Source: Streptomyces toxytricini (GTDB lineage Bacteria > Actinomycetota > Actinomycetes > Streptomycetales > Streptomycetaceae). From it: a stretch of DNA of 64,000 nt. Below the pieces are notes generated by a model. The model was not told where the DNA came from. It saw nothing but the letters and a program-made list of their open reading frames with translations, and did no database searches. The DNA is taken from positions 61,624-125,623 of the forward strand of contig NZ_BMTY01000004.1 of NCBI RefSeq assembly GCF_014649915.1, written 5' to 3'. Both the position numbers and the translations under genes were made by a program. Below, piece by piece: positions 1 through 8,204 of the stretch. Each line of letters opens with the position of its first letter. The stretch's first letter is position 1.

Positions 1-170
1 CTCTACCCCACCTCCGGGGGTGCTCATGACCAGCCGCGCCCACCTTGTCCGATTAGCCCATGTTTGAGTGGTTTATCGTGCACGATATGTCTGGGTCGAG
101 CCGAATCTGACGCCCCGACAGATTTGCGGCGGCCCCGATCAGCCACGAGCAGGGGAGTGGACGGAACCGC
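1..170. promoter_or_regulatory. Upstream region of the NlpC/P60-like gene with a 14-bp palindrome
   Basis: No gene is seen here; the window begins inside an intergenic region or at the end of an unseen gene. A perfect 14-bp palindrome, TATCGTGCACGATA, lies at 74-87. It sits between a weak -35-like TTGAGT (64-69) and a -10-like TATGTC (86-91). A second small inverted repeat, AATCTG (104-109) with CAGATT (119-124), lies in the presumed 5' leader. I infer a promoter with an operator over its spacer. No factor can be named, and I did not recognise a ydaO-type c-di-AMP riboswitch. Confidence 0.4.
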
Positions 171-2276
171 ATGACGATGCAGCCCCCGGTGCATGTGCCG
201 ATGCCGACGCCCGTTTTCGAGGAGTACGAGCCCGCAGGCGACTGCGGCTGCCCGGGCTGCGCGGAGCGCCGGCGCTCCCTCGCCCGCGCCAGGGCCATAC
301 CGCTCCGGGACGGCGGCCACCCGGCCGCCCGGGGCGCACGCCGGGCGCTCGTCCTGGCCACGGCCGCGGGGGCCGTACTCGGCGGCGGCACGGCCTCGAC
401 CGCATTGGCGGCCCACGCCCCGGCCCCCGACACGGTGACGGGCACGGCCCCGAGCCGCGAGGCCCGCGCGGCGGGCGGCTCAGACACCGCGGACACCCGA
501 TCGGGGACCGCCGCGGACGCCCGCCCCGGGAGCGCCACGGACGCCCTCGGCCGTGACGCCGCCGGCACCCGGCCCGGGGCCGCCGAGGCCGCCCGTGCGG
601 GGAGCGCCGGGGGTGCCCGTACCCGTGACGCGGCGGACACCCGGCCGGGGACGGACGAGGCCACCCGCACCCGGCCCACTGCGGACCCTCGGCCCGCGGA
701 CACCGGTAAGCCCCGACGGCCTGCCGCCGGCAGGGACGCCCGCCGCACCGACACGGCGCACGGCCACCCGGGCGACGTCCCGAGCGCCCGCCCAGGTCGG
801 GACAACCCTGACCGCCCGGGCTCCCGGCCCGGCCAGGACATCCGCGACGACACCGGCGCCCGCCCAGGTCGGGAGGCCCGCGACGACCCGGGCTCCCGGC
901 CCGGCAGGGACACCCGCGGCGACACCGGCGCCGGCCCAGGTCGGGAGGCCCGCGACGACCCGGGCTCCCGGCCCGGCAGGGACGCCCGCGACGACCCGGG
1001 CGCCCGCCCCGATCGGGACACCCGCGACGACCCGGCCGGCACCCCGCAGGGCGACCGCTCCCCGCTGCACGGCCGCCCCGGGCCGGTCAAGCCGGGCGGC
1101 GCGCCGGGCGCGCCCTCCTCGGTCCGGCGCATCGACCGGGCCACGATCATCAACCGGGCGAAGCTGTGGCTGGACGCGAAGGTCCCGTACAGCATGTCCT
1201 CGTACTGGACGGACGGATACCGGCAGGACTGCTCCGGCTACGTCTCCATGGCCTGGAACCTCGGCTCGAACGAGTGGACCGGCAGCCTCGACAAGTTCGC
1301 GACCCGGATCACCAAGGACGAGCTCCTGCCGGGCGACATGCTGCTCTTCCACAATCCGGCCGACCCCACCAACGGCTCGCACGTCGTCCTCTTCGGCGGC
1401 TGGGTCGACGAGACGCGCACGCACTACACGGCGTACGAGCAGACCCGCCCGGCCACGCGGAAGGCGGCGACACCGTACGGGTACTGGAACAACTCCTCCA
1501 AGTACGTCCCGTACCGGTTCACGGGGGTGACGGGCGGCCTCACCACCCCGGCCCCGGAGCCGGCCGCCCCCGACCCGGGTGCGGACCCGAAGCCGGCGGC
1601 GCCGTCGAAGGAGTACCCCGGGGCCGCGATGTTCGGGCCGGGCGCGGACAACCCGCACGTCGCCGAACTCGGCCGGATGCTCATCGAGCGCGGCGGCCGC
1701 CGCTTCTACCCCAAGGGCCCGAGCACGAAGTGGAGCGACGCCGACCGGCTGGCGACACAGGCGTTCCAGAGCGCGCAGGGCTGGACGGGCGCCGACGCCG
1801 ACGGCATCCCCGGCCCGTACACCTGGCAGCTGCTGGTGGAGGGCGGGGGCAAGGACATCCGCCCGACCATCGACCCGGCGCCGGGCCCGACCGGGTCGCA
1901 GGCCGGCAGGCCGGGCGCCCCGGCCCGCCCCGGCACCCCGGCGGCTCGGCCCGCCCCGGCGGCACTTCCCGCCCCCGGCGCACCGGGCGCCTCCGCGCGG
2001 CCAAGCACCGGCGCCGCCCGACCGGGCACTGTCGCGATGCCTGCCTACCCGGGGGCGTCGGTGTTCCGCCCCGGATCCACCCACCCGTCCATCGCCGCCC
2101 TCGGCCGCCGGCTGGTGGAGAAGGGCTTCGGCAAGCACTACACCACAGGTCCCGGACCCGGCTGGAGCGAGGCCGACCGCCGCAGCGTCGAGGCGTTCCA
2201 GCGCGCCCAGGGCTGGCGCGGCGCCGCGGCCGACGGATACCCGGGCCCGGAAACCTGGCGGCGGTTGTTCGCATGA
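171..2276 (+). CDS. Secreted NlpC/P60-like hydrolase with two C-terminal peptidoglycan-binding repeats
   Basis: A 701-aa exported cell-wall protein. The N-terminus carries a short cysteine motif DCGCPGC (residues 24-30), then a hydrophobic segment at about 59-80 ending in an Ala-rich probable signal cleavage region. Residues about 85-320 are low complexity and rich in Asp/Arg/Pro/Gly, with imperfect repeats. The catalytic part (about 325-450) has DCSGYV with the presumed nucleophile Cys354 and GSHVVLFGG with His404, as in NlpC/P60 cysteine peptidases. Two related repeats at about 482-560 and 625-700 begin YPGAAMFGPG and YPGASVFRPG and end in a GPxTW motif, resembling peptidoglycan-binding domains. 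The likely role is cleaving or remodelling peptidoglycan outside the cell. The stop TGA is followed by the Shine-Dalgarno of the next gene, so the two are probably cotranscribed. ATG177 is an alternative start. Confidence 0.85.
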   Translation: MTMQPPVHVPMPTPVFEEYEPAGDCGCPGCAERRRSLARARAIPLRDGGHPAARGARRALVLATAAGAVLGGGTASTALAAHAPAPDTVTGTAPSREARAAGGSDTADTRSGTAADARPGSATDALGRDAAGTRPGAAEAARAGSAGGARTRDAADTRPGTDEATRTRPTADPRPADTGKPRRPAAGRDARRTDTAHGHPGDVPSARPGRDNPDRPGSRPGQDIRDDTGARPGREARDDPGSRPGRDTRGDTGAGPGREARDDPGSRPGRDARDDPGARPDRDTRDDPAGTPQGDRSPLHGRPGPVKPGGAPGAPSSVRRIDRATIINRAKLWLDAKVPYSMSSYWTDGYRQDCSGYVSMAWNLGSNEWTGSLDKFATRITKDELLPGDMLLFHNPADPTNGSHVVLFGGWVDETRTHYTAYEQTRPATRKAATPYGYWNNSSKYVPYRFTGVTGGLTTPAPEPAAPDPGADPKPAAPSKEYPGAAMFGPGADNPHVAELGRMLIERGGRRFYPKGPSTKWSDADRLATQAFQSAQGWTGADADGIPGPYTWQLLVEGGGKDIRPTIDPAPGPTGSQAGRPGAPARPGTPAARPAPAALPAPGAPGASARPSTGAARPGTVAMPAYPGASVFRPGSTHPSIAALGRRLVEKGFGKHYTTGPGPGWSEADRRSVEAFQRAQGWRGAAADGYPGPETWRRLFA
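798..1045 (+). repeat. In-frame degenerate repeats (about 33-36 bp units) in the linker
   Basis: Imperfect in-frame repeats encode units such as DDPGSRPGRD and DDTGARPGRE. They group into a longer period of about 72 bp, seen around 870-990. They lie in the extracellular linker before the NlpC/P60-like domain. The encoded segment is highly charged and probably disordered, likely a wall-spanning linker whose length could vary by slippage. Confidence 0.7.
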
Positions 2277-2287
2277 CGGAGGCAACG

Positions 2288-5200
2288 ATGTACCCGACGC
2301 TCACCACCTCCACCACCGGCACCCTCCGCGTGCCGCCCGTTTCCACCGGGGGCCTGCGGCCCCCGTCGGCCCCCGTCGTCCACGGCACGGGCACGATGCG
2401 CCCGGCCCCGCGGCCCGGCCGCCGCGGCCTGGCGTCCCTGCTGCCGACGGACCCGACGCCCCCGGCCTCGGCCGGCGTCGCAGCGGCCGGGACCGCCACG
2501 CCGACCCCGGGCCGCGAGGCCCCGGCCGCGGCGGTGCCGGCCCCGACGGACCCGCCGGTCTCGGACACCGCCGCGGCAGGACCGGCCCCGGCCGGTCCCG
2601 CGCCGGCGGCTCCGCCCGGCCCCGAAGTCCCCTCCGCCAGGCCGCCGGCCGGGGCACGGGCCGCCTCCGCACAAGGCCACGGGCGAACCCCGGCCGCGAC
2701 CGAACCCGGAGCGCACTTCCACCCGCAGCCACCCGCCGCCCGCCCGGAACCGGTACCGGCGCCCGCGCCCGGCAGCCGCCCGCCCGGCCCCCGCCCGACG
2801 GACCCTCCGGCGCCGACCTCCACTGCTCCGTACGCTCGGCCCGGCGCGATCCCGCCGTCGCACCAGCTGCCGGGCCGTCCGGCCGCGGTGCCGGCAGGCG
2901 CCGCAGCCGAGCACACGGAACGGTCGGGACACGGCCCGGCGGGCACCCCCGCCCGGACCGCGGCCGGTCCGGAGGCCGTACCGGCAGCTGCCACCGCCGG
3001 GTACGCGGACCCGGGCGCGGCCCCGTCGGCGGCCGGACACGGCCCGGCGGGCACCCCCGCTCAGACCGCGGCCCGTCCGGAGGCCGTACCGGCAGCTGCC
3101 ACCGCCGGGTACGCGGACCCGGGCGCGGCCCCGTCGGCGGCCGGACACCGCCCGGGGGACGCCCCCGCCCGGACCGCTGCCCGTCCGGAGGCCGCACCGG
3201 CAGGTGCCACCGCCCGGTACGCGGACCCGGGCGCCTCTCCTTCGCGGTCCGGCCACCGTCCGCCGGAGGCGCCGGCCCGCCCGGGGCGTCCGGAGTCCGT
3301 GCAGGCGGGAATCACCTCCCTGCGCGCGGACCCGGCCCCCCCGCCGGCCGGGCACAGGGCGTCGAGCCCGGCCGCGGTGGCCGTGGCGCAGACCCGGCTG
3401 CACATCGGCCCCGCGGCCCGGGTCGCCGTCCTGCCGGCACCGGTGCGCTCCCGGTGGGTCGCCGGGGTGCCGGGCGCCGTGGTCCTGACGGCTCGGGAGG
3501 TCCTCCTCCCGCACGGCCGGACCGCCGGCGACGACACCGCCCTCGGGGATGTCCCGGCAGCCCGCACCGAGCCCGGCCACGCGCCGGCCGCGCCCGCGGA
3601 CGGCAACGGAACGGCCCCCGGCGGCGGGGGTGCAGCGGCGCCCGAAGCACCGGCCACGGCGACCCTGGACATCCCGCACCCCGCAGCCGCCCCCGACCCG
3701 CAGGCGACACCGCCCGCCGCCACCGAGCAGGACCCGCGCCCCGGACAGCACGGCGCGTCGCAGGGCAGGGCGTCCGCCACCGCGGCGGAGCCCGCCCCCG
3801 TGCCGGGCCGCCCGCAACCGGCGGATGCGCCGGACGCACCGGGCCGACACGCAACGGCGGACGCCGCCGTGGTGCCCGGCACCGGGGACGGGTCGCACGG
3901 AGCGCCCGGCGCGCATCCGGCGGACGCCGCCGACCTGCCGGGTCGGGCGGCAGCCGCCGCCGGCAAGCCCGGCTCCCTGAGCGGGCCGCTCGACGCGCAG
4001 GGCGCGCATGCGGCGGACACGGCCGGAGCATCGCGCCCGGACGGCCAGTCCTCTGTGCCGACCCGGTACGCGGCGGCAGGTGCCGCTGACCAGCCCGACA
4101 TCGCGGACGGGCCTCACCTCGTGCCCGACCTGCATGTGGTGAACCCTGCCGACGCACCCGGCCCGTACGCGCAGGCGGACCCGTCCGGCCGGCCGGGCCG
4201 GTACGCCGCAACGGACGACGCCGCCGAGTCCGGCACCACGGATGGAGTGTCCACCCCGCACGCTTCAGCGGATTCTGCGGGCGGGCCCGCCCCGCAAGCG
4301 GCGGCCTCGCCGGGCGACCCGGGCCGGTATGCGACGGCGGGTGCCGCCGGGAGGTCCGGCCCCCGGCACCGGCCGCACGGCGTGCCCGCCGCGCATGCGG
4401 TGGACCCCGCCGAGACGTCGGCCCCCTGCGCGCAGCCGGATCCCTACGCGCACGCGGACACCGCCGGCGAGCCGGGCCCTTCCGCGGCAGCGGAAGCCGC
4501 CGGCGCGCCCCGCATCCCGGGCGGGACGCTCGGCGCGTACGCGGTGCACGGGTCCGGCGCGCCGGACCCGTACGCACCGGCTGACGCCGACGGCTTGCCC
4601 GGCATGGCGGACACGCCGGCCGGTGTGCCCGGCCCGTACGCGGCGGACTCGGCCGGTCGACCCGGTGCGTACGCGGCAGCCGACCCGGTCGGCAGTGGGT
4701 CTGCCTCCGGCTCTCCCGACGAGCCGGTCGGTGTGCCCGGGCCGGGTGTTGCCGGGGATGCCGCGACCGGTGATGCGGACGTGGAAGGGGAAGAGCACGC
4801 TGTGCCGGCGGGGCGGGGCTCCGTGGTGGAGATCGTCTCCCTGGCCGTGGCGCGCGGCGTCGAGGGCGGCAGCGGGGAGGCGGCGCAGGGCGGCGTGTCC
4901 TCCGCCGCGGTCCGCGGGGTGGACGTCACCGCCGTCCCGGTGCACCTGCCGTTCCCCGCCGAGCCGCGCACCCCCGGCGCCGGCACCCCGGCCGCCGCGC
5001 CGGGCCGGTCCGCCCGGCGTGCGGTGCCGGTGCCGCGGCCGGCTCCCGGGCGGCGGGTGCCGCGGGGGGACGACCGGCTGCGAGAGCACCGGGGGCCCGT
5101 CCTGCCCGGCTGGGTCGGTGTCGCGGTGGGCGGGCTCGCCCTCGGCGGGTGCCTGGCCGTGCTGTGGCGGGCCGGAGCCGTGCCGGACGAGTTCACGGCC

Positions 5201-5959
5201 GCGTTCGGTGTGGCGCCCCGCGCCTACCAGGGGCTGCGCGCCACCCACTGGCCGCCGCTCGCCTTCCTCGGCATCGTCGCCCTGCTCTCCCTCGGCGGCC
5301 TCGGCCGCGGCAAGGTCGGGCACGCCTGGGTGCTGACCCTGTTCGGCCGCTACCGCGGCACGGTCCGCCGGACCGGCCTCACCTGGGTGAGCCCGCTCCT
5401 CCTGCGCCGCCGGATCGACGTCCGCCTGCGCCACTGGCGCAGCGACCCGATGCCCGCGGTCGACTGCGGGGGCCTCGCCCTCCAGGTGGTCGTGCAGGTC
5501 GTCTGGCAGGTCAAGGACACGGCGCGGGCCGCGCTGGCCGTCGAGGACCACACCGAGTACCTGGCCGAGCAGGTCGAGGCGGCGATGGCGCGGGTGCTGT
5601 CGCAACTGCCCGCCGACGCCTTCCACGAGGACGCGCCGACCCTGCGCGACACGGAGGCCGTCGGCGAGGCGCTGACCAGGATGCTCGCCGCCGAGACCGA
5701 GGCGGTCGGCATCGAGGTGTACTCGGCGCAGCCGACGCGGATCGAGTACGCGCCCGAAGTCGCCGAGGCGATGCGCCGCCGCCGGGTCGCGGCGATCGAC
5801 GCGAAGCACAGGGACACGGTCCTGACGTCGGTCGTGGACGCCGTCGACGACACCGTCCACCGGCTGACCTCGCGGGGCCTGGTCGAGCTGGACGACTACG
5901 AGCGGAAGGCCCTGGTGAAGGACCTCACCGTCGCCTTCTACACCGGCCGTTCCGAGTAA
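2288..5959 (+). CDS. Giant Pro/Ala-rich SPFH (band 7) domain membrane protein
   Basis: A 1223-aa protein. ATG2288 is chosen because GGAGG (2278-2282) lies 5 nt upstream; ATG2273, which overlaps the previous stop, is possible. About the first 900 residues are very rich in Pro, Ala and Gly, with tandem repeats at about 214-340 and many degenerate YAxAD-type segments. Two hydrophobic segments follow at about 941-963 and 989-1006. The C-terminal ~210 residues (from GHAWVLTLFGRYRGTVRRTG) match the SPFH/band 7 (stomatin/prohibitin) fold. This includes a region like WQVKDTARAALAVEDHTEYL and a long helical stretch AAIDAKHRDTVLTSVVDAV. SPFH proteins form membrane scaffolds. The long disordered N-terminus is unusual, and its role and side of the membrane are unknown. 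Confidence 0.85.
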   Translation: MYPTLTTSTTGTLRVPPVSTGGLRPPSAPVVHGTGTMRPAPRPGRRGLASLLPTDPTPPASAGVAAAGTATPTPGREAPAAAVPAPTDPPVSDTAAAGPAPAGPAPAAPPGPEVPSARPPAGARAASAQGHGRTPAATEPGAHFHPQPPAARPEPVPAPAPGSRPPGPRPTDPPAPTSTAPYARPGAIPPSHQLPGRPAAVPAGAAAEHTERSGHGPAGTPARTAAGPEAVPAAATAGYADPGAAPSAAGHGPAGTPAQTAARPEAVPAAATAGYADPGAAPSAAGHRPGDAPARTAARPEAAPAGATARYADPGASPSRSGHRPPEAPARPGRPESVQAGITSLRADPAPPPAGHRASSPAAVAVAQTRLHIGPAARVAVLPAPVRSRWVAGVPGAVVLTAREVLLPHGRTAGDDTALGDVPAARTEPGHAPAAPADGNGTAPGGGGAAAPEAPATATLDIPHPAAAPDPQATPPAATEQDPRPGQHGASQGRASATAAEPAPVPGRPQPADAPDAPGRHATADAAVVPGTGDGSHGAPGAHPADAADLPGRAAAAAGKPGSLSGPLDAQGAHAADTAGASRPDGQSSVPTRYAAAGAADQPDIADGPHLVPDLHVVNPADAPGPYAQADPSGRPGRYAATDDAAESGTTDGVSTPHASADSAGGPAPQAAASPGDPGRYATAGAAGRSGPRHRPHGVPAAHAVDPAETSAPCAQPDPYAHADTAGEPGPSAAAEAAGAPRIPGGTLGAYAVHGSGAPDPYAPADADGLPGMADTPAGVPGPYAADSAGRPGAYAAADPVGSGSASGSPDEPVGVPGPGVAGDAATGDADVEGEEHAVPAGRGSVVEIVSLAVARGVEGGSGEAAQGGVSSAAVRGVDVTAVPVHLPFPAEPRTPGAGTPAAAPGRSARRAVPVPRPAPGRRVPRGDDRLREHRGPVLPGWVGVAVGGLALGGCLAVLWRAGAVPDEFTAAFGVAPRAYQGLRATHWPPLAFLGIVALLSLGGLGRGKVGHAWVLTLFGRYRGTVRRTGLTWVSPLLLRRRIDVRLRHWRSDPMPAVDCGGLALQVVVQVVWQVKDTARAALAVEDHTEYLAEQVEAAMARVLSQLPADAFHEDAPTLRDTEAVGEALTRMLAAETEAVGIEVYSAQPTRIEYAPEVAEAMRRRRVAAIDAKHRDTVLTSVVDAVDDTVHRLTSRGLVELDDYERKALVKDLTVAFYTGRSE
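2927..3349 (+). repeat. Tandem 108-bp coding repeats in the SPFH protein
   Basis: Three near-identical 108-bp units (2927-3034, 3035-3142, 3143-3250) are followed by a diverged partial fourth unit to about 3349. Each encodes 36 residues of the form GHGPAGTPARTAA...YADPGAAPSAA. The first two units are almost identical at DNA level, which suggests recent duplication or gene conversion. The period is a multiple of three, so a change in copy number keeps the frame. Confidence 0.85.
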
Positions 5960-5972
5960 CCGGCCCACCGCC

Positions 5973-6028
5973 GGCTCCCGGCTCCCGGCTCCCGGCTCCC
6001 GGCTCCCGGCTCCCGGCTCCCGGCTCCC
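5973..6028. repeat. Eight perfect tandem copies of a 7-bp unit (GGCTCCC)
   Basis: Eight uninterrupted copies of GGCTCCC begin 13 bp after the stop of the SPFH gene. They are intergenic and not of CRISPR type. This is a simple-sequence tract likely to vary in copy number between strains. It lies just before the terminator hairpin at 6057-6097. Confidence 0.9.
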
Positions 6029-6056
6029 GGCCCTTCGGCCCTCCGAGCCCCGGCCT

Positions 6057-6097
6057 GACGGCCCCGGCCCCGCCCCCACGGGCGGGTCGGGGCCGTC
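6057..6097 (+). terminator. Hairpin terminator after the SPFH gene
   Basis: A long GC-rich hairpin. Arm GACGGCCCCG (6057-6066) pairs with CGGGGCCGTC (6088-6097), and the stem continues inward with CCCGCCC against GGGCGGG around a short loop. There is no T-tract, as is common for Streptomyces terminators. Confidence 0.65.
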
Positions 6098-6213
6098 GCC
6101 CTGCCCGCGGGGGTGTCCTGTCTTCGGACAGCCCGCCGCCGCTCCCGCATTCGCCGCACGGCCCGTACGGCTTCCCGCGCGCCGAGGTCGGGCCGGGTGC
6201 GGGCGGGGTCCGG

Positions 6214-6291
6214 TGGTCCGGACCATCGGTTCCCGCAATGGTCTGGACATGGCCAACTGGCGTCAATAACCTGGGACTTGGTCTAGACCTG
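6214..6291 (+). promoter_or_regulatory. Three DasR operator (dre)-like boxes before the LPMO gene
   Basis: Three matches to the dre core TGGTCYRGACCW lie in about 80 bp. They are TGGTCCGGACCA (6214-6225, a perfect palindrome), TGGTCTGGACAT (6239-6250) and TGGTCTAGACCT (6279-6290). DasR is the GntR-family repressor of chitin and GlcNAc genes in streptomycetes and is released by amino-sugar phosphates. The third box lies 110 bp before the ATG. The match is direct; regulation by DasR is inferred from the family and from the chitin-active product. Confidence 0.75.
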
Positions 6292-6400
6292 AAAACTCCG
6301 CCCGTGCGGCAGCGGACCCACCCGCGGCCGTCCCCACGCGTGCGCACGCTCTCGCGCTCTCTCCCCGGACCTCCCCCCCACGTTCAAGGAGCACCGCATC

Positions 6401-7036
6401 ATGCGTCTCTTCCGCATGCCCTCACGCCTGCCCGTGCGCCCCTCCGGACGGGCAGGCTCCGCCGCCGCGCTCGGTCTCGCCGGCGTCATCGGGCTCGCGC
6501 TCGCCTCCGCGCCCTCCGCCAGCAGCCACGGCTACACCGACAGCCCGATCAGCCGCCAGAAGCTCTGCGCCAACCGGACCGTCTCGAACTGCGGCCCCAT
6601 CCAGTGGGAGCCGCAGAGCGTCGAGGGCTTCAAGGGCTTCCCCGCGGCCGGCCCCGCCGACGGCACGATATGCGCCGGCGGCCACCCCGAGTTCGCGCAG
6701 CTCGACGACCCGCGCGGCGGCACCTGGCCCGCCACCCAGGTCACCTCCGGACAGGGCTATGCCTTCCGGTGGCAGTTCACCGCCAACCACGCCACCACCG
6801 ACATCAAGTACTACGTCACCAGGAACGGCTGGGACTCCGGCAGGCCGCTCACCCGCGCCGCCCTGGAGCCGCAGCCGTTCCTCACCGTCGCCTACAACGG
6901 GGCCCGGCCCGCCATGACGACCGTCCACAACGGCGTCATGCCCGCCGGAAAGACGGGCCGGCACCTGATCCTGGCCGTCTGGACCGTCCACGACACCCCG
7001 ATGGCCTTCTACTCCTGCTCCGACGTCCAGTTCTGA
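6401..7036 (+). CDS. chb: AA10 lytic polysaccharide monooxygenase (chitin-binding protein)
   Basis: A 211-aa secreted copper monooxygenase of the CBM33/AA10 type, which oxidatively cleaves or binds crystalline chitin. A signal peptide (1-42) ends ...SAPSASS, so His43 becomes the mature N-terminus and the first ligand of the copper histidine brace. The second brace His is His130 in FTANHATTD. Paired cysteines (Cys56, Cys64, Cys91 and one near the C-terminus) fit the disulfides of the family. It is a single-domain enzyme of usual length. AAGGAG (6386-6391) precedes the ATG by 9 nt. The three dre-like boxes upstream suggest induction by chitin products together with the chitinase at 9.7 kb. Confidence 0.93.
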   Translation: MRLFRMPSRLPVRPSGRAGSAAALGLAGVIGLALASAPSASSHGYTDSPISRQKLCANRTVSNCGPIQWEPQSVEGFKGFPAAGPADGTICAGGHPEFAQLDDPRGGTWPATQVTSGQGYAFRWQFTANHATTDIKYYVTRNGWDSGRPLTRAALEPQPFLTVAYNGARPAMTTVHNGVMPAGKTGRHLILAVWTVHDTPMAFYSCSDVQF

Positions 7037-7098
7037 CCCGCCACGGAACCGGAACCGGAGCTTTAACCGCCGCAGGAGCACCCGGCCGCGGGGGTGGT

Positions 7099-7127
7099 TT
7101 GGAGCACCCCCGCGGACCAGGTAGTAT
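7099..7127 (+). promoter_or_regulatory. Promoter of tRNA-Lys
   Basis: A -35 TTGGAG (7099-7104) and a -10 TAGTAT (7122-7127) are separated by 17 bp. The -10 ends 15 bp before the mature tRNA 5' end, a good sigma-70-type housekeeping promoter. Confidence 0.7.
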
Positions 7128-7142
7128 TTTCTCTGTCAGCAG

Positions 7143-7216
7143 GCGCCGCTAGCTCAGTTGGTTAGAGCAGCTGACTCTTAATCAGCGGGTCCGGGGTTCG
7201 AGTCCCTGGCGGCGCA
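7143..7216 (+). tRNA. tRNA-Lys (anticodon CTT)
   Basis: A complete 74-nt cloverleaf. The acceptor GCGCCGC (7143-7149) pairs with GCGGCGC (7209-7215), and the anticodon loop CTCTTAA gives anticodon CTT. The T-loop is TTCGAGT. CCA is not encoded: the discriminator A is followed by CCTG. An identical copy lies in opposite orientation at 17139-17212. Confidence 0.97.
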
Positions 7217-7222
7217 CCTGTC

Positions 7223-7261
7223 CTTCGGGCGGCTTCCGGTTCCACCGGGAGCCGCCCGAAG
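7223..7261. terminator. Bidirectional hairpin between tRNA-Lys and the IclR gene
   Basis: Arms 7223-7239 and 7245-7261 form a 17-bp stem with one T-G wobble and a 5-nt loop. It lies 6 bp after the tRNA and 63 bp beyond the convergent IclR stop, so it can serve both. Confidence 0.8.
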
Positions 7262-7324
7262 TGTTTCCCCGGCGTCCCTCGCACCGCGGCCTCTCCCGTG
7301 AGCCGCGTCACAAGGCCGGCAGGC

Positions 7325-8083
7325 CTACAGGGTGAGCGACAGCAGCAGCGGCGCGGCCTTCCGGTTCAGGGTCTCCGCCGCCGCCCGCAGCCGGTGCGCG
7401 TGCTCCACGGGCATCGACAGCGCCAGGCAGCCCACCGACGCGCCCGCGGTGATAGGCACTGCCGCGCAGACCGTCCCGAGCGCGTACTCCTGGAGGTCGA
7501 GCACCGGCACCGTGGCCGGCTGGCTGTCCAGCTTCGAGAACAGGACCCGCTCGCTCACGATCGTCTTCGACGTCAGCCGGGCGATCTTGTGCCGGGACAA
7601 GTGGTCGCGCCGCCCGTTCTGGTCGAGCTGGGTCAGCAGGCACTTGCCGACCGCGCTCGCGTGCGCCGCGGAGCGGAAGTCCACCCACTCGTGCACCTTC
7701 GGGGTGCGGGGGCTGTCCGCGAACTGCGTGATCCTCACTTCGCCGTCCACGTACCGGCTGATGTAGACCGCCGCACCCACCGAGTCCCGTAGCCGGTCCA
7801 GGGTCTCCTGCAGCTTCTCCTGCAGGGCCTGCTGCCGGTCCGCGCCCGAGCCGAGCAGGACCAGCGAGTCGCCTATCGCGTACGCGCCGTCCGACACCTC
7901 CAGGACGTACCCCTCGCGGCGCAGCATCAGGAGCATCGGAGCGAGATGGACCGCGGGCAGTCCGGTCTCGCGCGCGATCTGCTCGTCGGACACGCCGCCG
8001 GTGTGGCGGGCGATCGCTTCGAGCACGCGCAGGGCGTACTGCACCGAGTGGAACGGCGCGGTCGGCTCGGGCTTCAGCGCCAC
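7325..8083 (-). CDS. IclR-family transcriptional regulator
   Basis: A 252-aa regulator. An N-terminal winged helix (about 12-75: VQYALRVLEAIARHTGGVSDEQIARETGL...) is followed by an IclR effector-binding domain. That domain includes the typical stretch SAVGKCLLTQL and a C-terminal ITAGASVGCLALSMPV. The GTG start at 8083 has GGGGGAG about 5 nt upstream. It is divergent from the luciferase-like oxidoreductase; the intergenic region contains a 14-bp palindrome. The effector is unknown, and control of the neighbouring oxidoreductase is only inferred from the arrangement. Confidence 0.88.
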   Translation of the reverse strand: MALKPEPTAPFHSVQYALRVLEAIARHTGGVSDEQIARETGLPAVHLAPMLLMLRREGYVLEVSDGAYAIGDSLVLLGSGADRQQALQEKLQETLDRLRDSVGAAVYISRYVDGEVRITQFADSPRTPKVHEWVDFRSAAHASAVGKCLLTQLDQNGRRDHLSRHKIARLTSKTIVSERVLFSKLDSQPATVPVLDLQEYALGTVCAAVPITAGASVGCLALSMPVEHAHRLRAAAETLNRKAAPLLLSLTL

Positions 8084-8204
8084 GGTCTCCCCCTAGCAGG
8101 TCGTTACCGCTTGCCGTACCACGATAGCCACCAAGAGGCGCATCCGGAGTGCCTGTTGGGGAGATTGATGGCCGGATAACGCCCTCCCGCCAGGACCTAC
8201 GCCA

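Noticed and set aside
1-170. A c-di-AMP (ydaO-type) riboswitch before the cell-wall hydrolase-like gene.
   Set aside because: The conserved core elements were not recognised and the leader is short.
1166-2287. The SPFH frame stays open for another 1.1 kb upstream, inside the NlpC/P60-like gene.
   Set aside because: That part has Arg/Gly-rich composition typical of an out-of-frame shadow. A proper Shine-Dalgarno sits right before ATG2288.
5973-6028. Possible CRISPR or regulatory repeat array.
   Set aside because: The units are 7 bp with no spacers; it is a simple tandem tract.
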